A stretch of DNA of 64,000 nucleotides from Papio anubis (taxonomy: Eukaryota > Chordata > Mammalia > Primates > Cercopithecidae), in contig NC_044978.1 of NCBI RefSeq assembly GCF_008728515.1, positions 8,500,452 to 8,564,451 of the forward strand, in the 5' to 3' direction. Position 1 is the first letter of the stretch. Every line of letters starts with the position of its first letter. Both the position numbers and the translations under genes were made by a program. Under the pieces are notes generated by a model. It was not told the DNA's origin and searched no databases. It was given only the letters and a program-made list of their open reading frames with translations. Below, one piece after another: positions 50,442-61,897 of this stretch.

Positions 50442-51191
50442 ATGCAGGGACTGGCTGAAGCCACGGCAGAAAAACATAAAATGTGAAGATTTCATGGACA
50501 TTTATTAGTTCTCCCAAGTTAATACTTTTATAATTTCTTATTTCTGTCTTTACTTTAATCTCTTAATTCCATCATCTTCTTTGTAAAATGAGGAGGATAT
50601 ATGTCACCTCAGGACCCTGTGATGCTTGCCTTAACTGCACAAATTGTTTGTGGAGCATGTGTGTTTGAACGATATGAAATCTGGGCATCTTAGAGAAAGA
50701 ATAAGATAACAGCAATGTTCAGGGAACAAGGGAGGCAACCTTGAACTGGCCGCCGGTGAGCCGGACGGAACAGAGCCATATTTCTTCTCTTTTCTTATGC
50801 AAATAGGAGAAATATCGCTGAATTCTTTTTCTCAGCAAGGAACATCCCTGAGAAAGAGAATGCGCTCTGAGGGTAGGCCTATAAACGACCCCCTTGGAGG
50901 CATGCCGCCTTTTACGGTTGAAGCCGAAGGGATGAAATAAGCCCCGGTCTCCTGTAGCGCTCCCAGGCTTATTAGGACGAGGAAATTCCCACCTAATAAA
51001 TTTTGGTCAGACAGGTTGTCTACTCTCAAACCCTGTTTTCTGATAACATGTTATCAATGACTATGCATGCCCAAAACTTTTAATTTTAACACCATCCTGT
51101 GATCTCATCCTGCCTCCACTTGCTTTGTGATAGTCTATTACTTTGTGAAGTATGTAATCTCGGTGTCATGATGACAATGGTGGTTTTGTTG
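50442..51191 (+). other. retroviral 3' segment between env and LTR, with LTR-like signals
   Basis: About 750 bp separate the env stop from the polypurine tract, whereas HML-2 env reaches almost to the LTR. The segment has a TATAAA (50880-50885), an AATAAA (50995-51000) about 110 bp downstream, and phrases such as 'cctcaggaccctgtgatgct' and 'gagccatatttcttctcttt' that I associate with repetitive retroviral sequence. It may be a family-specific 3' untranslated region or a captured piece of an unrelated LTR. No significant open frame lies on the plus strand. Confidence 0.6.
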
Positions 51192-51208
51192 AAAAGAAAA
51201 GGGGGAAA
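51192..51208 (+). other. retroviral polypurine tract
   Basis: 'aaaagaaaagggggaaa' lies directly before the LTR. In retroviruses this tract primes plus-strand DNA synthesis and fixes the left edge of the 3' LTR. Confidence 0.9.
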
Positions 51209-51920
51209 TGTGGGGAAAAGAAAGAGAGATCAGCCTGTTACTGTGTCTACATAGAAAGAAGTAGACATAAGAGACTCCATTTTGTTCTGTATTTGAGATG
51301 CTGTTAATCTGTGACCCTACCCCCAACCTTGTCCTTGCAAGAGACATGTGCTGCGGTGACTCAAGGTTTAATGGATTTTGGGCTGTGCAGGATGTGTCTT
51401 TGTTAAACAAGTGCCTGAAGGCAGCTTGCTGGTTAAAAGTCATCACCATTCTCTTAATTTCAACTACCCAGGGACATGTACACGGCCAAAGGTCGCAGGG
51501 ACCTCTGCCTAGGAAAGCTAGGTATTGTCCAAGGTTTCTCCCCATGTGATAGGCTGAAATAATGCTAAAAGGTTTATGGAGATGTTTGCATATGCATCTC
51601 AAGGCACAGCATTTTCCTTTCAACTTATTCATGTCACAGAGGTTTTTGTTCATATGTCTTACTGCCGATTTCCTCCCTACAATGATCCTATTGTCCTGCC
51701 ACTCCCTTATCTTTAAGATGGTAAAGATAATTATCAATAAATACTAAGGGAACTCAGAGACCGGTGCTGGCGTGGGTCCTCTGTAAGCTGAGCGCCAGTC
51801 CCCTGGGCCCCCGCTTTTCTTTCTCTATACTTTGTCTCTGTGTCTCATTTCTTTTCTCAAGCCTCTCGTTCCACCTAACGAGAAACACCCACAGGTGTGG
51901 AGGGGCAGGCCACCCCTTCA
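51209..51920 (+). mobile_element. HERV-K-type 3' LTR (712 bp, internally shorter than LTR5)
   Basis: Starts TGTGGGGAAAAG and ends CACCCCTTCA, with the TG...CA ends of an LTR. U3 carries 'agacataagagactccattt' and 'gcagggacctctgcctagga'; the R/U5 side has AATAAA (51736-51741) in 'caataaatactaagggaact', then 'tctatactttgtctctgtgt' and 'aacgagaaacacccacaggt'. Compared with an LTR5-type LTR of about 970 bp, a block between about 51565 and 51575 is missing, including the TATA-bearing part as I remember it. This may be the normal form for an LTR14-like family or a private deletion. Minus-strand frames here (51138-51737, 51754-52029) are antisense shadows. Confidence 0.88.
51736..51741 (+). promoter_or_regulatory. 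LTR polyadenylation signal AATAAA
   Basis: Sits at the conserved position in the LTR, upstream of the GT/T-rich stretch. It could end transcripts running through the provirus or from upstream host sequence. Confidence 0.75.
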
Positions 51921-53234
51921 TTAGCACTGGGTTTATTTCATGGGGAATGCTCAGTAAGTGTCTGTTCAATAAATGGTAATAGGTAGAACAGAAGGCAGTT
52001 GCACAGATTAAAAAGCCACAATAACTCAATGCACATTGGCTTAATTTGTAGAAGTGGGAGTGAGACTAGAGGGGGAAAAGTGACTCCTTATCTCTTTAAT
52101 GCAATGAAATTGAACAACTAGGGGTGTGTAAACATCTTCGAACTCATTAGTTGTTTTATATGAATAATCCTGATTCAAGTTTGCTATTCTCCAATCACGT
52201 TAAAAGAAAAACAGATAATTTTAAATTAAAAGTCTATTTTTGAGTAGGAGAGAGGTAGGATGAATTCTGGACATAAGGGACTGTTAGACACTCGTCTGGG
52301 TATTGTTGGGTGCTGTAGGATCTCTTTCTCTGAAGATTGTTAGGAACTGATGACAGTTTAGGTATAGTTCTGCCTGGAGTCATGACAACTAATTGGATGA
52401 CCCCCTCTACTTATCAGTTTACACTGTGAAGAGTACTACAGGAATTCTCTCCCTGGAGATGGCCCATAGCAAGAAGGACAGAATAGTCACACATGCAGGA
52501 ATGTCAATATTCAAGTGTCATGAAATACAACCCAAAGAAGAGCTGGTTAGTTATCACTAGTGTTTGAAGAATCTGGAAATGTTTACATTTTATATAGTTT
52601 AATCATCCTTTCAAGCGTGTATTAAGCTAGTAGTCAAATTATGGCTATTCTAATTCTTAGTTTGATATAAATCAGTCAACTATTTGTGGAGTGGCCACAG
52701 GGCATTTTACATGGCATTAGATGTTTGAAATTAATAGTTACTCCTTCAGGATTTATCAACTAACAAGATAGATAAAAACCAGTGAAAGCAAAATCTTTAC
52801 AGACACATAAGCCAAGCTAGTACATACAGAGGGCTATCATGAGGTGGGGTGGACGTGAAATTCTGTGAGCACAAGGAGAAATGAAAGACATTAATAGAAC
52901 AAGTAATGAAGAAGAGGCTTAGAAGCCAGGTAGGGAGGAAATGAAGCATCTGTCAGATAGAAGGGGGGATTTATTTCAAGCACTTGGAAAAGCTTGGAAG
53001 ACATTGATTTTCAAGAGTGGGAAGGAAGATTGAATAAGCAGACAACAAGATGGTGGATGGGATTAGTGGAAACAGAGAGTGTGGAATTGGTTTATATACA
53101 TTCAAGAAATAAATTGATCCTTGGAGATGTCGGTCTGGGCTACTTTAATACATGCACACGGTCCTCTTGGCTACGTTGCAGTCATTGTTCCTAGGGCCGC
53201 TTTTCCACTTGACGCTACCTCTATCAGAGCTTCT
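51921..53234. other. unassigned sequence, possibly with old L2 remnants
   Basis: Just after the LTR, 'gctcagtaagtgtctgttca' with 'ataaatgg' hints at an L2 end. From 52660 to 53110 there are purine-rich phrases like those of reversed L2. None of it is clear enough to call firmly. No gene seen. Confidence 0.35.
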
Positions 53235-53352
53235 GTGTTGGCATGAGATCAGATTTGGTTCAGTCCAAAACCTGAGTTTAGAACTTAGTTCAGCCATATT
53301 TTGTACTGGTTGTGTGACTTTAGGTAAGTTACTTAAATTCTCCAGGCTTCAG
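53235..53352 (+). mobile_element. MIR SINE, 5' part, split by a NUMT
   Basis: 'tggttgtgtgactttaggta' with 'agttacttaaattctcc' and 'aggcttcag' is the MIR core on the plus strand. The element resumes at 53698 after the mitochondrial insert. Confidence 0.75.
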
Positions 53353-53700
53353 GAGAATCGATATAAGATGGGCTCGCCCCCTCCAGCTGGGTCAACGAAA
53401 GTGGTGTTGAGGTCACAGTCTGTTAATAGTATGGTGATGCCAGCGGCTAGGACTGGTAGAGAGAGGAGGAGTAGGACTGCTGTAATTAGGACGGATCAGA
53501 CAAATGGGCGGGGGGTTGGTACTGGGATATGGCAGGGTGTTTTATATTGATAATAGTAGTAATAAAGTTGATAGTCCCTAGAATAGAGGAAATGCCTACT
53601 AGGTGAAGCGAAAAGATAGTTAGGTCCACAGAGGTTCCTGGGTGGGAAAAATTTCCTGCTAAGGGAGGGTAGACTGTTCAGCTGGTTCCAGCGCCGGCTT
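53353..53700 (-). pseudogene. NUMT: nuclear copy of the middle of mitochondrial COX1
   Basis: The minus strand matches the central part of COX1. Landmarks on the plus strand are 'gtggtgttgaggtcacagtc', 'agtaggactgctgtaattag' with 'gacggatcagac', 'ttgataatagtagtaataaa' and 'gggagggtagactgttcagc'. It is about 345 bp, with scattered substitutions and small changes compared with remembered modern mtDNA, so it is a moderately old transfer. It covers roughly codons 120-240 of the subunit, a different section from the copy at 30.3 kb. The edges share a short 'ggcttc' with the flanking MIR (53346-53351 and 53697-53702), consistent with end-joining at microhomology. The 132-codon plus-strand frame through it (53152-53550) is antisense and not a gene. 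Confidence 0.92.
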
Positions 53701-53745
53701 CTTCATCCATAAAATAAAGGTATTGAATTTGACAAAGATTCTCAA
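53698..53745 (+). mobile_element. MIR SINE, 3' part, after the NUMT
   Basis: 'cttcttcatccataaaataa' followed by 'aggtattgaatttgac' continues the MIR core from 53352. Read together with the left part, it forms one element interrupted by the mitochondrial insert. Confidence 0.7.
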
Positions 53746-55205
53746 CAGAAGCAGTAATACCCCTGGGGTCCAGTGATGCCCCTGGGGCCTTTTGAAAATG
53801 TGTTAAAATGCAATTTTGGGGTGCAATGTTTAGCTGTACTATAATCATCCAATGGGTGAAATCCAGGGATGCTAAACTCCTGACCAGGTACAGGGTATTG
53901 GGGTGGAGAGAGAAGTCTCATATTATGTATGGTTTTCAAGTGTCAGTTTTCAACAGAAAATCTTATTTGTAATCATCAATGCCTATAACCTAGGGGAGAT
54001 GAGAGACAGAGGTCTAATCAGGAGAACACTAAGGAGCATGCGCTGCACCAGGGACTGATAAGATTAGTCCTAAAAATTGAAAATGTAGTTGCTGCCCTAA
54101 TGACAATTTTTAGACATACACTTCATTCATAGACAATAGGTTTCATTTTCTTTATAGAAGGAAGTACTGCACATCTATTAAAAACTTAAAATTTGTCCTA
54201 TTATACTCATTCAGTTCAATATTACAAGAAGAAGTATGAGATCAAAGCATTCTGATCTATCAAAGCACATGTCATATTTTATTGTTTTCACTACATTGAC
54301 ATCCAGATAATTTCCATCCCCCGTTTCTCCTGTACACACATATATATACACACCAATCATTAAAGTAATTAACTCGGGCAAGACCACACCACCTCTATGG
54401 GGATACTGTTGAAAGGTTTTCTAAAAATGGTGGCACACAAATATTTTAGTAGTATGATCAATAAGTTCCATCCTATAGGGCTTTATAATTTGCACATGCC
54501 ACTCTGAGAGTAAAGCACAATCAAATTGGGCTTTTTTACAGCCAAATGCCTTGATTTTTGTTTCATATTCTATCTCTGAAATATGATCATCTACTAAAAC
54601 AAAACCTATGGGGCAGAAAGACATTTTCCCAGTTTGCAAATCAAGCAGAAGCACAAATGTTTGCCAGGGTCTCCAGCAGTTCTATGTTAGGCATTTCTCA
54701 TCCATCTGATAATGTGACCTTCACATGACAGAATTGGATCAAGAATAACACGTTTTGATGGTACTTGTAAAAGTAATGGGAGCTGCTGTCAAAATACCCA
54801 GGCTGGCCATGAAACTTGAATATGTAGTAGGTGCCGTGAGCACAGAAGGAGGAGTTAACATTTTCACTGCAAATGTTTCCCTCTTATTAGTGTTTAACTT
54901 GCAAAAGTTATTTGACATCCAGTTTCAATAAGTAAATTTAAAACAACACGATATAATTGATCTAATGCAGTTATTACATTTGAAAGAAAGGTTTAATAGC
55001 CAAATAATGCTGCTTCATGGCATACTGACAGAATCATTTATTCATTTATTCAAACAAATTGACTGACTATGCAAAATAGTATGTTAAATTGTTTTCATAT
55101 GTTTTATCTAAGAAAAATAAAACAAGGAATAAAGCTTTATTCACACTCAAAAAGAGCTTTTGTTTGAGTTGAAGGAGCTAGAAGTATTTGGAGGAGCACA
55201 CGCTT
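53746..55205. other. unassigned AT-rich sequence
   Basis: No gene or clearly recognised repeat. Short TA/CA repeat at 54339-54353. Confidence 0.45.
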
Positions 55206-55405
55206 GATGTCCTGTTTCATACCACGCATTTGTCCACAAAGGAGGGAAGAGTAACCTCAGTTTGGGGATGATTGCGGAAGGCTTCTTGGAGGAGGTGCCA
55301 TTTGAACTAGATGATGAGAGGTGAGTAGTAATCCAGCAAATGGCATTCTGCTCAGATAGAATTCCCTAGACTCAAGAGCTCCAAATGTTCTCTGGGGAAT
55401 AATGA
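55206..55405 (-). mobile_element. L2 LINE fragment
   Basis: 'ggaaggcttcttggaggagg' with 'tgccatttgaactagatgat' and 'gagaggtgagtag' is the reversed L2 3' region. Confidence 0.6.
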
Positions 55406-56574
55406 ATAATTCTATTTGACTTTTGGATAAAGTTGTGTTAGAAAAGAAAAGACCAGAAATTAGGGGCATGACAATACAGAGATGGATAAAGAAAGAGCAA
55501 CAAATTTGGGTTATATTTAGTAGGTAAGTAAAAACTAATAAAGCATACGTTCTAAGAAAAGTTTTAAAAAGACAAATTGGCCTGGTGATGATGACATTTC
55601 TGTTCTTCTCAAGCCTGTGCTCTGGGATTGTTAACTTTCAATAATTCAGTGACATTTTGTCACATGCCAATCATCCCCCAATTCTGGGTAAATTTAACTG
55701 TCATCTCTCTCTATTCTTGGTCCCTGCATAAAGCATGTTGTTATTTGGATAGGAGCCTATTATTACCCGAGAGCTTGACATGTTCAACAAATATTTTGAG
55801 CAAAATTCAACCCTTGATTCTATATTCCTAATTGCAGCTGATTGGACCAAGCATGGACAGCTCCCAGGCTTGTCAGAGGCCTCTGAGGGGTTACTAGCTG
55901 GAGCTCTGCCTCACAGGGGCCAGGGGCACTGAGGGACCATTTAGAATCTCTCTTTAAGTGGTTTCAAGAGGAGACTTACAGATAAAGGGTGGCAGAGGGC
56001 ACAGAAGTCAGTAGAATTTAGAAAATGGCAGAAGATCTAAATAAACAGAAATCATAAAGTATACAGGAAGAAAAGGGGGAAGTAGGAGAAACAGCACGAG
56101 CAGACTTTGCAGAGAAGACTTAACGTGCTAGGCCTGACTGCAAGCAATTCTTTGAAAGTCTTACACAGAAGTTTGGCCCTTCGCTGACATCTGGCAGCTT
56201 GGATTTTGAGAAGGTTCCCTCCACCCAGACTCATAATAGTGGGTCACTGTGCCAACACTGTGCAAACAACACAGGGATGCTGAACATCTGCTTTCCTTCT
56301 GGGACTCTGGAATTTGGTGTGTCTCAGGCAGAGGCTGCCATGTGAGCATTCTCCAGTCAAAATCCTGGGTACTGAGTCTCCCACAAACTTCCCTGGCAGA
56401 CAACATTTCACACCTGTTGTTGCAACTCATTGCAGGGGGAATGAAGGGCATCCTGTGTGACTTCTCTAGGAGAGAACATTTGGAAGCTTATACCTGGCTT
56501 CCTCCGGAGTTTACCCCATGCATCTTTTCTTTTGCTAATTTTGCTTTGAATCCTTTTAATAAATTGTCATTGTA
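55406..56574. other. unassigned sequence
   Basis: No gene or recognised repeat. Opposed 96- and 108-codon frames at 56161-56575 overlap each other and continue into an Alu; neither shows a domain. Confidence 0.4.
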
Positions 56575-56897
56575 GGCCAAGCACATTGACTCATACCTGT
56601 AATCCCAGTGCTTTGGGAGGCCAAGTAGGGAGGATTGCTTGGGGCCAGGAGTTCGAGATGGGCCTGGGCAACATAGCAAGATAGCCAGACCCCATCTCTA
56701 AAAAAGTGTTTTTGTTTGTTTTTTTAATTATCCAGGCACAGTGACATGCACCTGTGATCTTAGCTATTTGGGAGGCTGAGGTGGGAGTATTGCTTAAGCC
56801 CAGGAGTTCAAGGCTGCAGGGAGCTGGGGTTGTACCACTGCGGTCCAGGCTGGGCAACAGAGTGAGACCAGGTCTGTTAAATAAATAAATAAATAAA
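56575..56897 (+). mobile_element. Alu SINE, J-like (old), with (AAAT)n tail
   Basis: Old dimeric Alu: 'ggccaagcacattgactcat', 'gggcctgggcaacatagcaa', an enlarged T-rich linker (56707-56728), right arm 'cacctgtgatcttagctatt', 'aggagttcaaggctgcaggg' and an (AAAT)n tail at 56878-56897. Confidence 0.92.
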
Positions 56898-57980
56898 CAG
56901 TAGCTGCAGGACTATGGGCTAGGTCGTATGAGTTTTCCTAGTAAAACACTGAATTCAGAGGTGGTCTTGAGGACCCTGACACAGAGCTATTACAAGAAGT
57001 TATACGTATATTGGAAAGACTATTCATTTATACATCTGCAGCTGAAGAGAAAAGAATAATTAAAACAGATTTGAATGCCAATGATTGGTGCTTGGTGCTA
57101 GGTGGTGACAAAATATTACTAGATATTTGTGTTATACTGGATAATTCTGAATGACTGCACTTACATTCTGGACTTCATGAAGGCTCATCATCTAGGGATT
57201 AAAACCTCACATTCGTTTATTTACAATAAATCCCGGTTACTCAAGGTAAGCCAAGTTTGTCTCTCTTTCCTAAAAAAGCCTAATTAATAATTACCAAAGA
57301 AAATCATATAAACAGGTAAAGTGATTCCATTACCAATATGTGGTTTCCTACCTCAGTAGAGCTTTTGTGATAACCTGGAATTTTTTTGTTGTTGTTGTTC
57401 TTGTTAATCAACCTTTTACATTCTCTTAGCATAGCTTCTAACTTCAAGCTTCAACCCTGTCCTTATGATTCTTCACAGAAGAATTTGATCTCTAAAGAGA
57501 ATGAAATCCATTGCAGGGATGTTGTCTACCTTCAAACCTACCTGTGGGTACCCCTAGTCTAAATACCTGATCTCTAATTACACAACAAGAATTATCCCTT
57601 CCAAATAACATTGAGGACTTACTTTCTACGTTGATTCATATATCGTTCTCTCTTATCCAAGACCTCTCTTTCCTAATATCTTTCATCTTTCCTTTCTACA
57701 GCATCTTTCTTCTATGTCCTCCAAACATTCAACGCTCTTTTACCAGAAAACAACAAAATAATACAAACAACAACAAATTCTTCATTTGACACAAGATACC
57801 ACTCTGCAAAAGTTTTGAGAGATGGTCTATATTCAGTCATCATTTGTTTCATTTGCCTCCATTTTACTCATTGTTGGTTTCTGCCTCACAATTTTATTCA
57901 AAGAGCTGTTAACTGCACAGTCCAGTAGCCACTTTTAGTCCCAGTAAAGCCTGTATTTGACTCCATTATTCACTTTAATT
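56898..57980. other. unassigned sequence
   Basis: No gene or recognised repeat. Small (GTT)n run at 57389-57402. Confidence 0.45.
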
Positions 57981-58295
57981 CTTTTTTTTTTTTAATTTTT
58001 TTTTAAGACAGGGTCTTGTTCTGTAGCCCAGTGGCACCATCATAGCTCTGTAGCCCAGTGGAGCTCACTGCAGCCTTGAACTCCTGGGCTCAAACAATCC
58101 TCCCACCTCACCCTCCCAAGTAGCTAGGACTACAGGTGGGCACCACCTCACACAGATAATTTTTAAAAATTGTTTTGTTGAGATGGGGCCTTGCTGTGTT
58201 GCCCAGGCTGGTCTTGAACTCCTGACCTCAAGCAATCTTCCTGCCTTAGCCTCCCAAAGTGCTGGGATTACAGGCATGAGCCACCGTACCCAGCC
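57981..58295 (-). mobile_element. Alu SINE, J-like, with a 27-bp internal duplication
   Basis: Minus-strand old Alu: T-rich head (57982-58005), 'agacagggtcttgttctgta', 'ctcactgcagccttgaactc' with 'ctgggctcaaac', 'ttgcccaggctggtcttgaa', ending 'caccgtacccagcc'. The phrase 'ctgtagcccagtgg' is repeated at 58021-58034 and 58048-58061 with period 27, a private duplication. Frames at 58065-58449 are Alu-derived on their Alu-overlapping parts. Confidence 0.92.
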
Positions 58296-58984
58296 GCACT
58301 TAGTTATTAAATTATTTTTCTCCCATCCATTCCCAAAACTCAAGCTTTTTCACTATTCCTCTGCCTTCTCTCAGTCCTCAGCAACTTTCTCCTCTTCTGC
58401 TTGCCTTCTATCATTGAGGCCTCTGAGGTCCTCCTCTCCTGTTACATGAGGCATCTCTCCCTGTGCTCTCCAACTCCCCGCCAGAGCGCCTGGGCCACAC
58501 TCCCCAGATAACCCCTGCCCCTGTGTTTCTCCAGCTCATTGTCTCTCCAAAGCATCAGGCTTCAGGCTCATCCTTTCAGCTGCTCCCTGGATATTTCCAT
58601 TGTGACAAAACTTTATGTCTACAATTAAATCCAGTAGGTATTTTGTTCCTGAGTGCCTATTCCTTTATTCTGGATCTGGCGAATGATGTAACATCCTTTT
58701 TCATCTACGCTGGAAGATTAGAAACATACATTCTCGACTTCTTTTTCTCCTCCACACACAGCCAGTTAATCACCAGACCCTACCAGCACCTGCTTCCCCA
58801 TTCCCACAAAGCTCTGTCCAACTTTCCTCCCCTTCTGCATCCCTATATTATGTCCTCAATGTACTCCCTAACCGTCCTACTGGAAAATTGCAAGAGCTTC
58901 CTTTCCCTGCTCTCCTTGCCAGCTCTACACCCCTCTGTAACCCATCCTCTACAGAGTCATTAGAGTCGCCATTCTTAAAAGCAA
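58296..58984. other. pyrimidine-rich unassigned sequence
   Basis: C/T-rich stretch of about 650 bp. The 166-codon frame 58463-58963 is serine/leucine/proline-rich, as expected of a CT-rich strand, with no domain I recognise. May be an old L2 or L1 relic. Confidence 0.4.
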
Positions 58985-59210
58985 TCAGGAGCTTGGGCTT
59001 TTGAACCAGATTGCCTAAATTTGAATCCTGACACTGTGACTGTCTTGCTATTGATCCATAGTCTAGGGTAAATATGTAGCTATTCTGTGTCTGTCCCCTT
59101 TGATAGAATAAAACATGAATAACAGCTATGAAATGGTAACAATAACTATTAAATTAGTTAATATAAGTAAAGTGCTTACAACCATGTCTGGAATTTTAGT
59201 AAGTGATCAA
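58985..59210 (+). mobile_element. MIR SINE
   Basis: Almost full-length plus-strand MIR: 'gagcttgggcttttgaacca', 'gattgcctaaatttgaatcc', 'tgacactgtgactgtcttgc', 'taacaataactattaaatta' and 'gtaaagtgcttacaaccatg'. Confidence 0.7.
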
Positions 59211-59689
59211 GAAAATATTAAACTCATTCTTTGTCTGAAAAACTGTTACATCTCTTTTAATAGGAAATAAAATATGCAACATCTGCATCAAGATACTGCA
59301 CTTCCCTCTAAAAGAGTAACTGCTCCTTTATCTGGGGACTTAAAATTCATGATTTCACATTTTTATCTTAGAATACACCACATCCAAGGACTCCTTGAAA
59401 AGAATGTAAGTTCTAGATCAAATGCATCTCAGTGTTCCCATAATGAATGAATGAATCAGTGAGTGAAATCTTTCATGTAGGCCATTTGATCATGGTCCAA
59501 ATTAAGTATTACATTTTTCTGATGCACCGGGAGTAGAAAAGTATCAAGGAACAATATCAACCTAAACAAACAACTATCAAATGAGAATGTAGAAATCGCC
59601 TATGAGTATTTAGAATAAACAGATAGGACCTCTCTAAATCTTTCAGTATTTAAAGCATGAGACGTTTTAAAACTACTGTTAGGGCAACA
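59211..59689. other. unassigned AT-rich sequence
   Basis: No gene or recognised repeat seen. Confidence 0.45.
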
Positions 59690-60030
59690 ACTGAAATACT
59701 AATGTAAATATTTATTAAGCATCTACTGTGTGAAGGGCAACCTATTAGATTTTTTTCACAGTACTGAAAATATAATTCAATGAACAAAAAAGGAATAAAC
59801 AAATCCCAGGAAAAGGTGAACTGTCAGGGATATACTAAATGGCCTCCGAACCTTTTATACTTGGAGAGAGAATGGAGGCCTATATTGATACTGATGAGAG
59901 GCATCAGGTCAAGCTTCATGGGAGAAGCCTAGTATTTGCTGAAGACTTGAAAGACGAGTGTGATTTGAACAGATGAAAAGGCAGAGAAACAGTGTTCCAG
60001 AAAGAGGAAGCAGCATATTAAGGGTATATT
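59690..60030 (-). mobile_element. L2 LINE 3'-end fragment
   Basis: 'aaatatttattaagcatcta' with 'ctgtgtgaagggcaacc', 'tgctgaagacttgaaagacg' and 'agaaacagtgttccagaaag' with 'aggaagcagcat' are in the order of the reversed L2 3' end. Confidence 0.6.
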
Positions 60031-61897
60031 AGTATAATACTGTTTATCAAGCTCAAACCTCACTAGTGGTCTGATAAACTAGGAGATCAGACTTCCTGGG
60101 AACAGGCCCAAATGAGAGTGAAAGTGACAGGGAGGTGCTTATATCAGGAACTTCAACCCTGGTCCAGGTATGAAATAGTAGTTAGCACACCTGGAGCATC
60201 TTTGCATATGATTCACTTTGGAGCAACCATCGGAAGAAAATTCGCCGAACATAACCTGAAATAACTCTCCCCAGATGTGGGGGAGAAAAGTAGATTGGCT
60301 AGCAAAAAACAGTGGAGACATTTTTGGGTTGTTCCTTAAAGCACAAGTTGACCAGAGACAATTTCACTGAAGATAGAACAGGCCTTGATATTTAAGCAAA
60401 GCATTCAAATAATACCCCACTGACTGAAGGCAGGCAGGCATCAAAAACACAGACTCATAACAGGAAATGCTCACGGGGATAGGTAACATCACCCTCCACA
60501 GGCCAGTCTCATCCAGTTGGTCTCGCAAATTTATGGTCAGTGATTCCAAGCAGAAAATTCATTAAAATCAGGAAATTGCTTAATTTGTTTAAATTGACAA
60601 ACACTTCTAAAAATAAATGTTTGAACCACATAGATTCCAACCAAATTCATCATCATCAGAACTGTTACGGTACACCTACAATGACTAGGAAATTAATTCA
60701 CAATAACAACATGTCAAATTATATGTTTCTTGACCTGTTTTACCTCCTTCTAGAAAGAACCTACTTGTTTTAAAGAGTGTTGAATTTCTGCCCACCCTCA
60801 GCTGCAATAATTGTGTCCACTTGGGTGCATGCTGACTTATTTCCAACTTATTTTGTCCTCTCCTTTATTGCCAAAATACGTTTGTAGATGTTATTGTAGA
60901 CTCTTCCATGATAGGGATGCACCAGCATGTTTTAGGAACCTGATAGAGAGTCTGGTTCAATTGTAATGTGTTAATTTACCCAAGCTCAAGGATTTTCTAG
61001 AAAATGTGTATGAAAACCTACACATTTATGCTCCAATGTGAGCTGTGATGCCAGGAAAAAAATCACACTTTATTAATATACTGAATAAAGTTGTTATTCC
61101 CATGGACATTCATTGTAGAAAATTAGAACGCACATTCAGCAGTGAAATAATGAAATGTTATGACCACAGACAATCTATCTCTACTGCGAAGGCCCTCTGA
61201 TCTTCCTCCACAGCCACCCACACCTTTCGGAAGAGCTTGATCTCCCCAGCACTCATTCAATTGAATTTGAAGTAACAAATATACCCCATGACATACAGGT
61301 TCAACTTGCTCCCGGCGCACAAATAATGAAACAAGGCCAATCTAGAGCAGAGCAGGGGAGAGTATCCTCAATGCTAAAAATAACAAAAGCCTAATATAAA
61401 TACAGTTAGTCGATTCCATTTAGTTTTCTCCATAAAGTTGAGAAAAAAACCAACAGTCCTTTAATAGAATCCTAATCTTTCTCGAATGTAAGATCTCATT
61501 TTTACCATCTTCCAGGATCACCACTAGGAGGCAAAACATGGCCAAAGGAAATGGGGACAACCATAAAGGCTGTCATGATTTACTTCTCTTCCCATCTCTG
61601 GAAAGGTTTCCTAAGAGAGGTCACTAGTTAAAGGACAGCACTGAGCAGCAGACACATGAGCAATTAGTACAACTTACATACCCAATTGATTATACCCACA
61701 TCACATAACACATGCCATCAACGTTCAACCTTAAAGCAATTTGTACAGCATTTCAGGAATTGGGGGCGGGGGCATTGAATGAACAGGAACCTCAATGATT
61801 CACTTGAACATCACGTAGTTTTTGTCTTTAAAATTGTATTGATCTAGTTGGATTCCAAATAGCTAATTTAGTATGCCCATTAATGATTATCATATTT
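60031..61897. other. unassigned AT-rich sequence
   Basis: No gene or recognised repeat. Short frames of 60-77 codons on both strands are unremarkable. Confidence 0.45.

Noticed and set aside
51138..51737. 199-codon minus-strand open frame
   Set aside because: It is antisense to the HERV-K LTR and adjoining 3' segment; no antisense gene is known there in this family and nothing in its product is recognisable.
51209..51920. SVA element (its SINE-R part derives from HERV-K env and LTR)
   Set aside because: No CCCTCT hexamer array, Alu-like part, VNTR or poly(A) tail is present, and the LTR is preceded by a polypurine tract and long env sequence.
53152..53550. 132-codon plus-strand frame
   Set aside because: It crosses MIR and the antisense of the COX1 NUMT; not a gene.
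58463..58963. 166-codon plus-strand open frame
   Set aside because: It arises from pyrimidine-rich sequence, giving a Ser/Leu/Pro-rich product with no domain; likely low stop frequency rather than coding.
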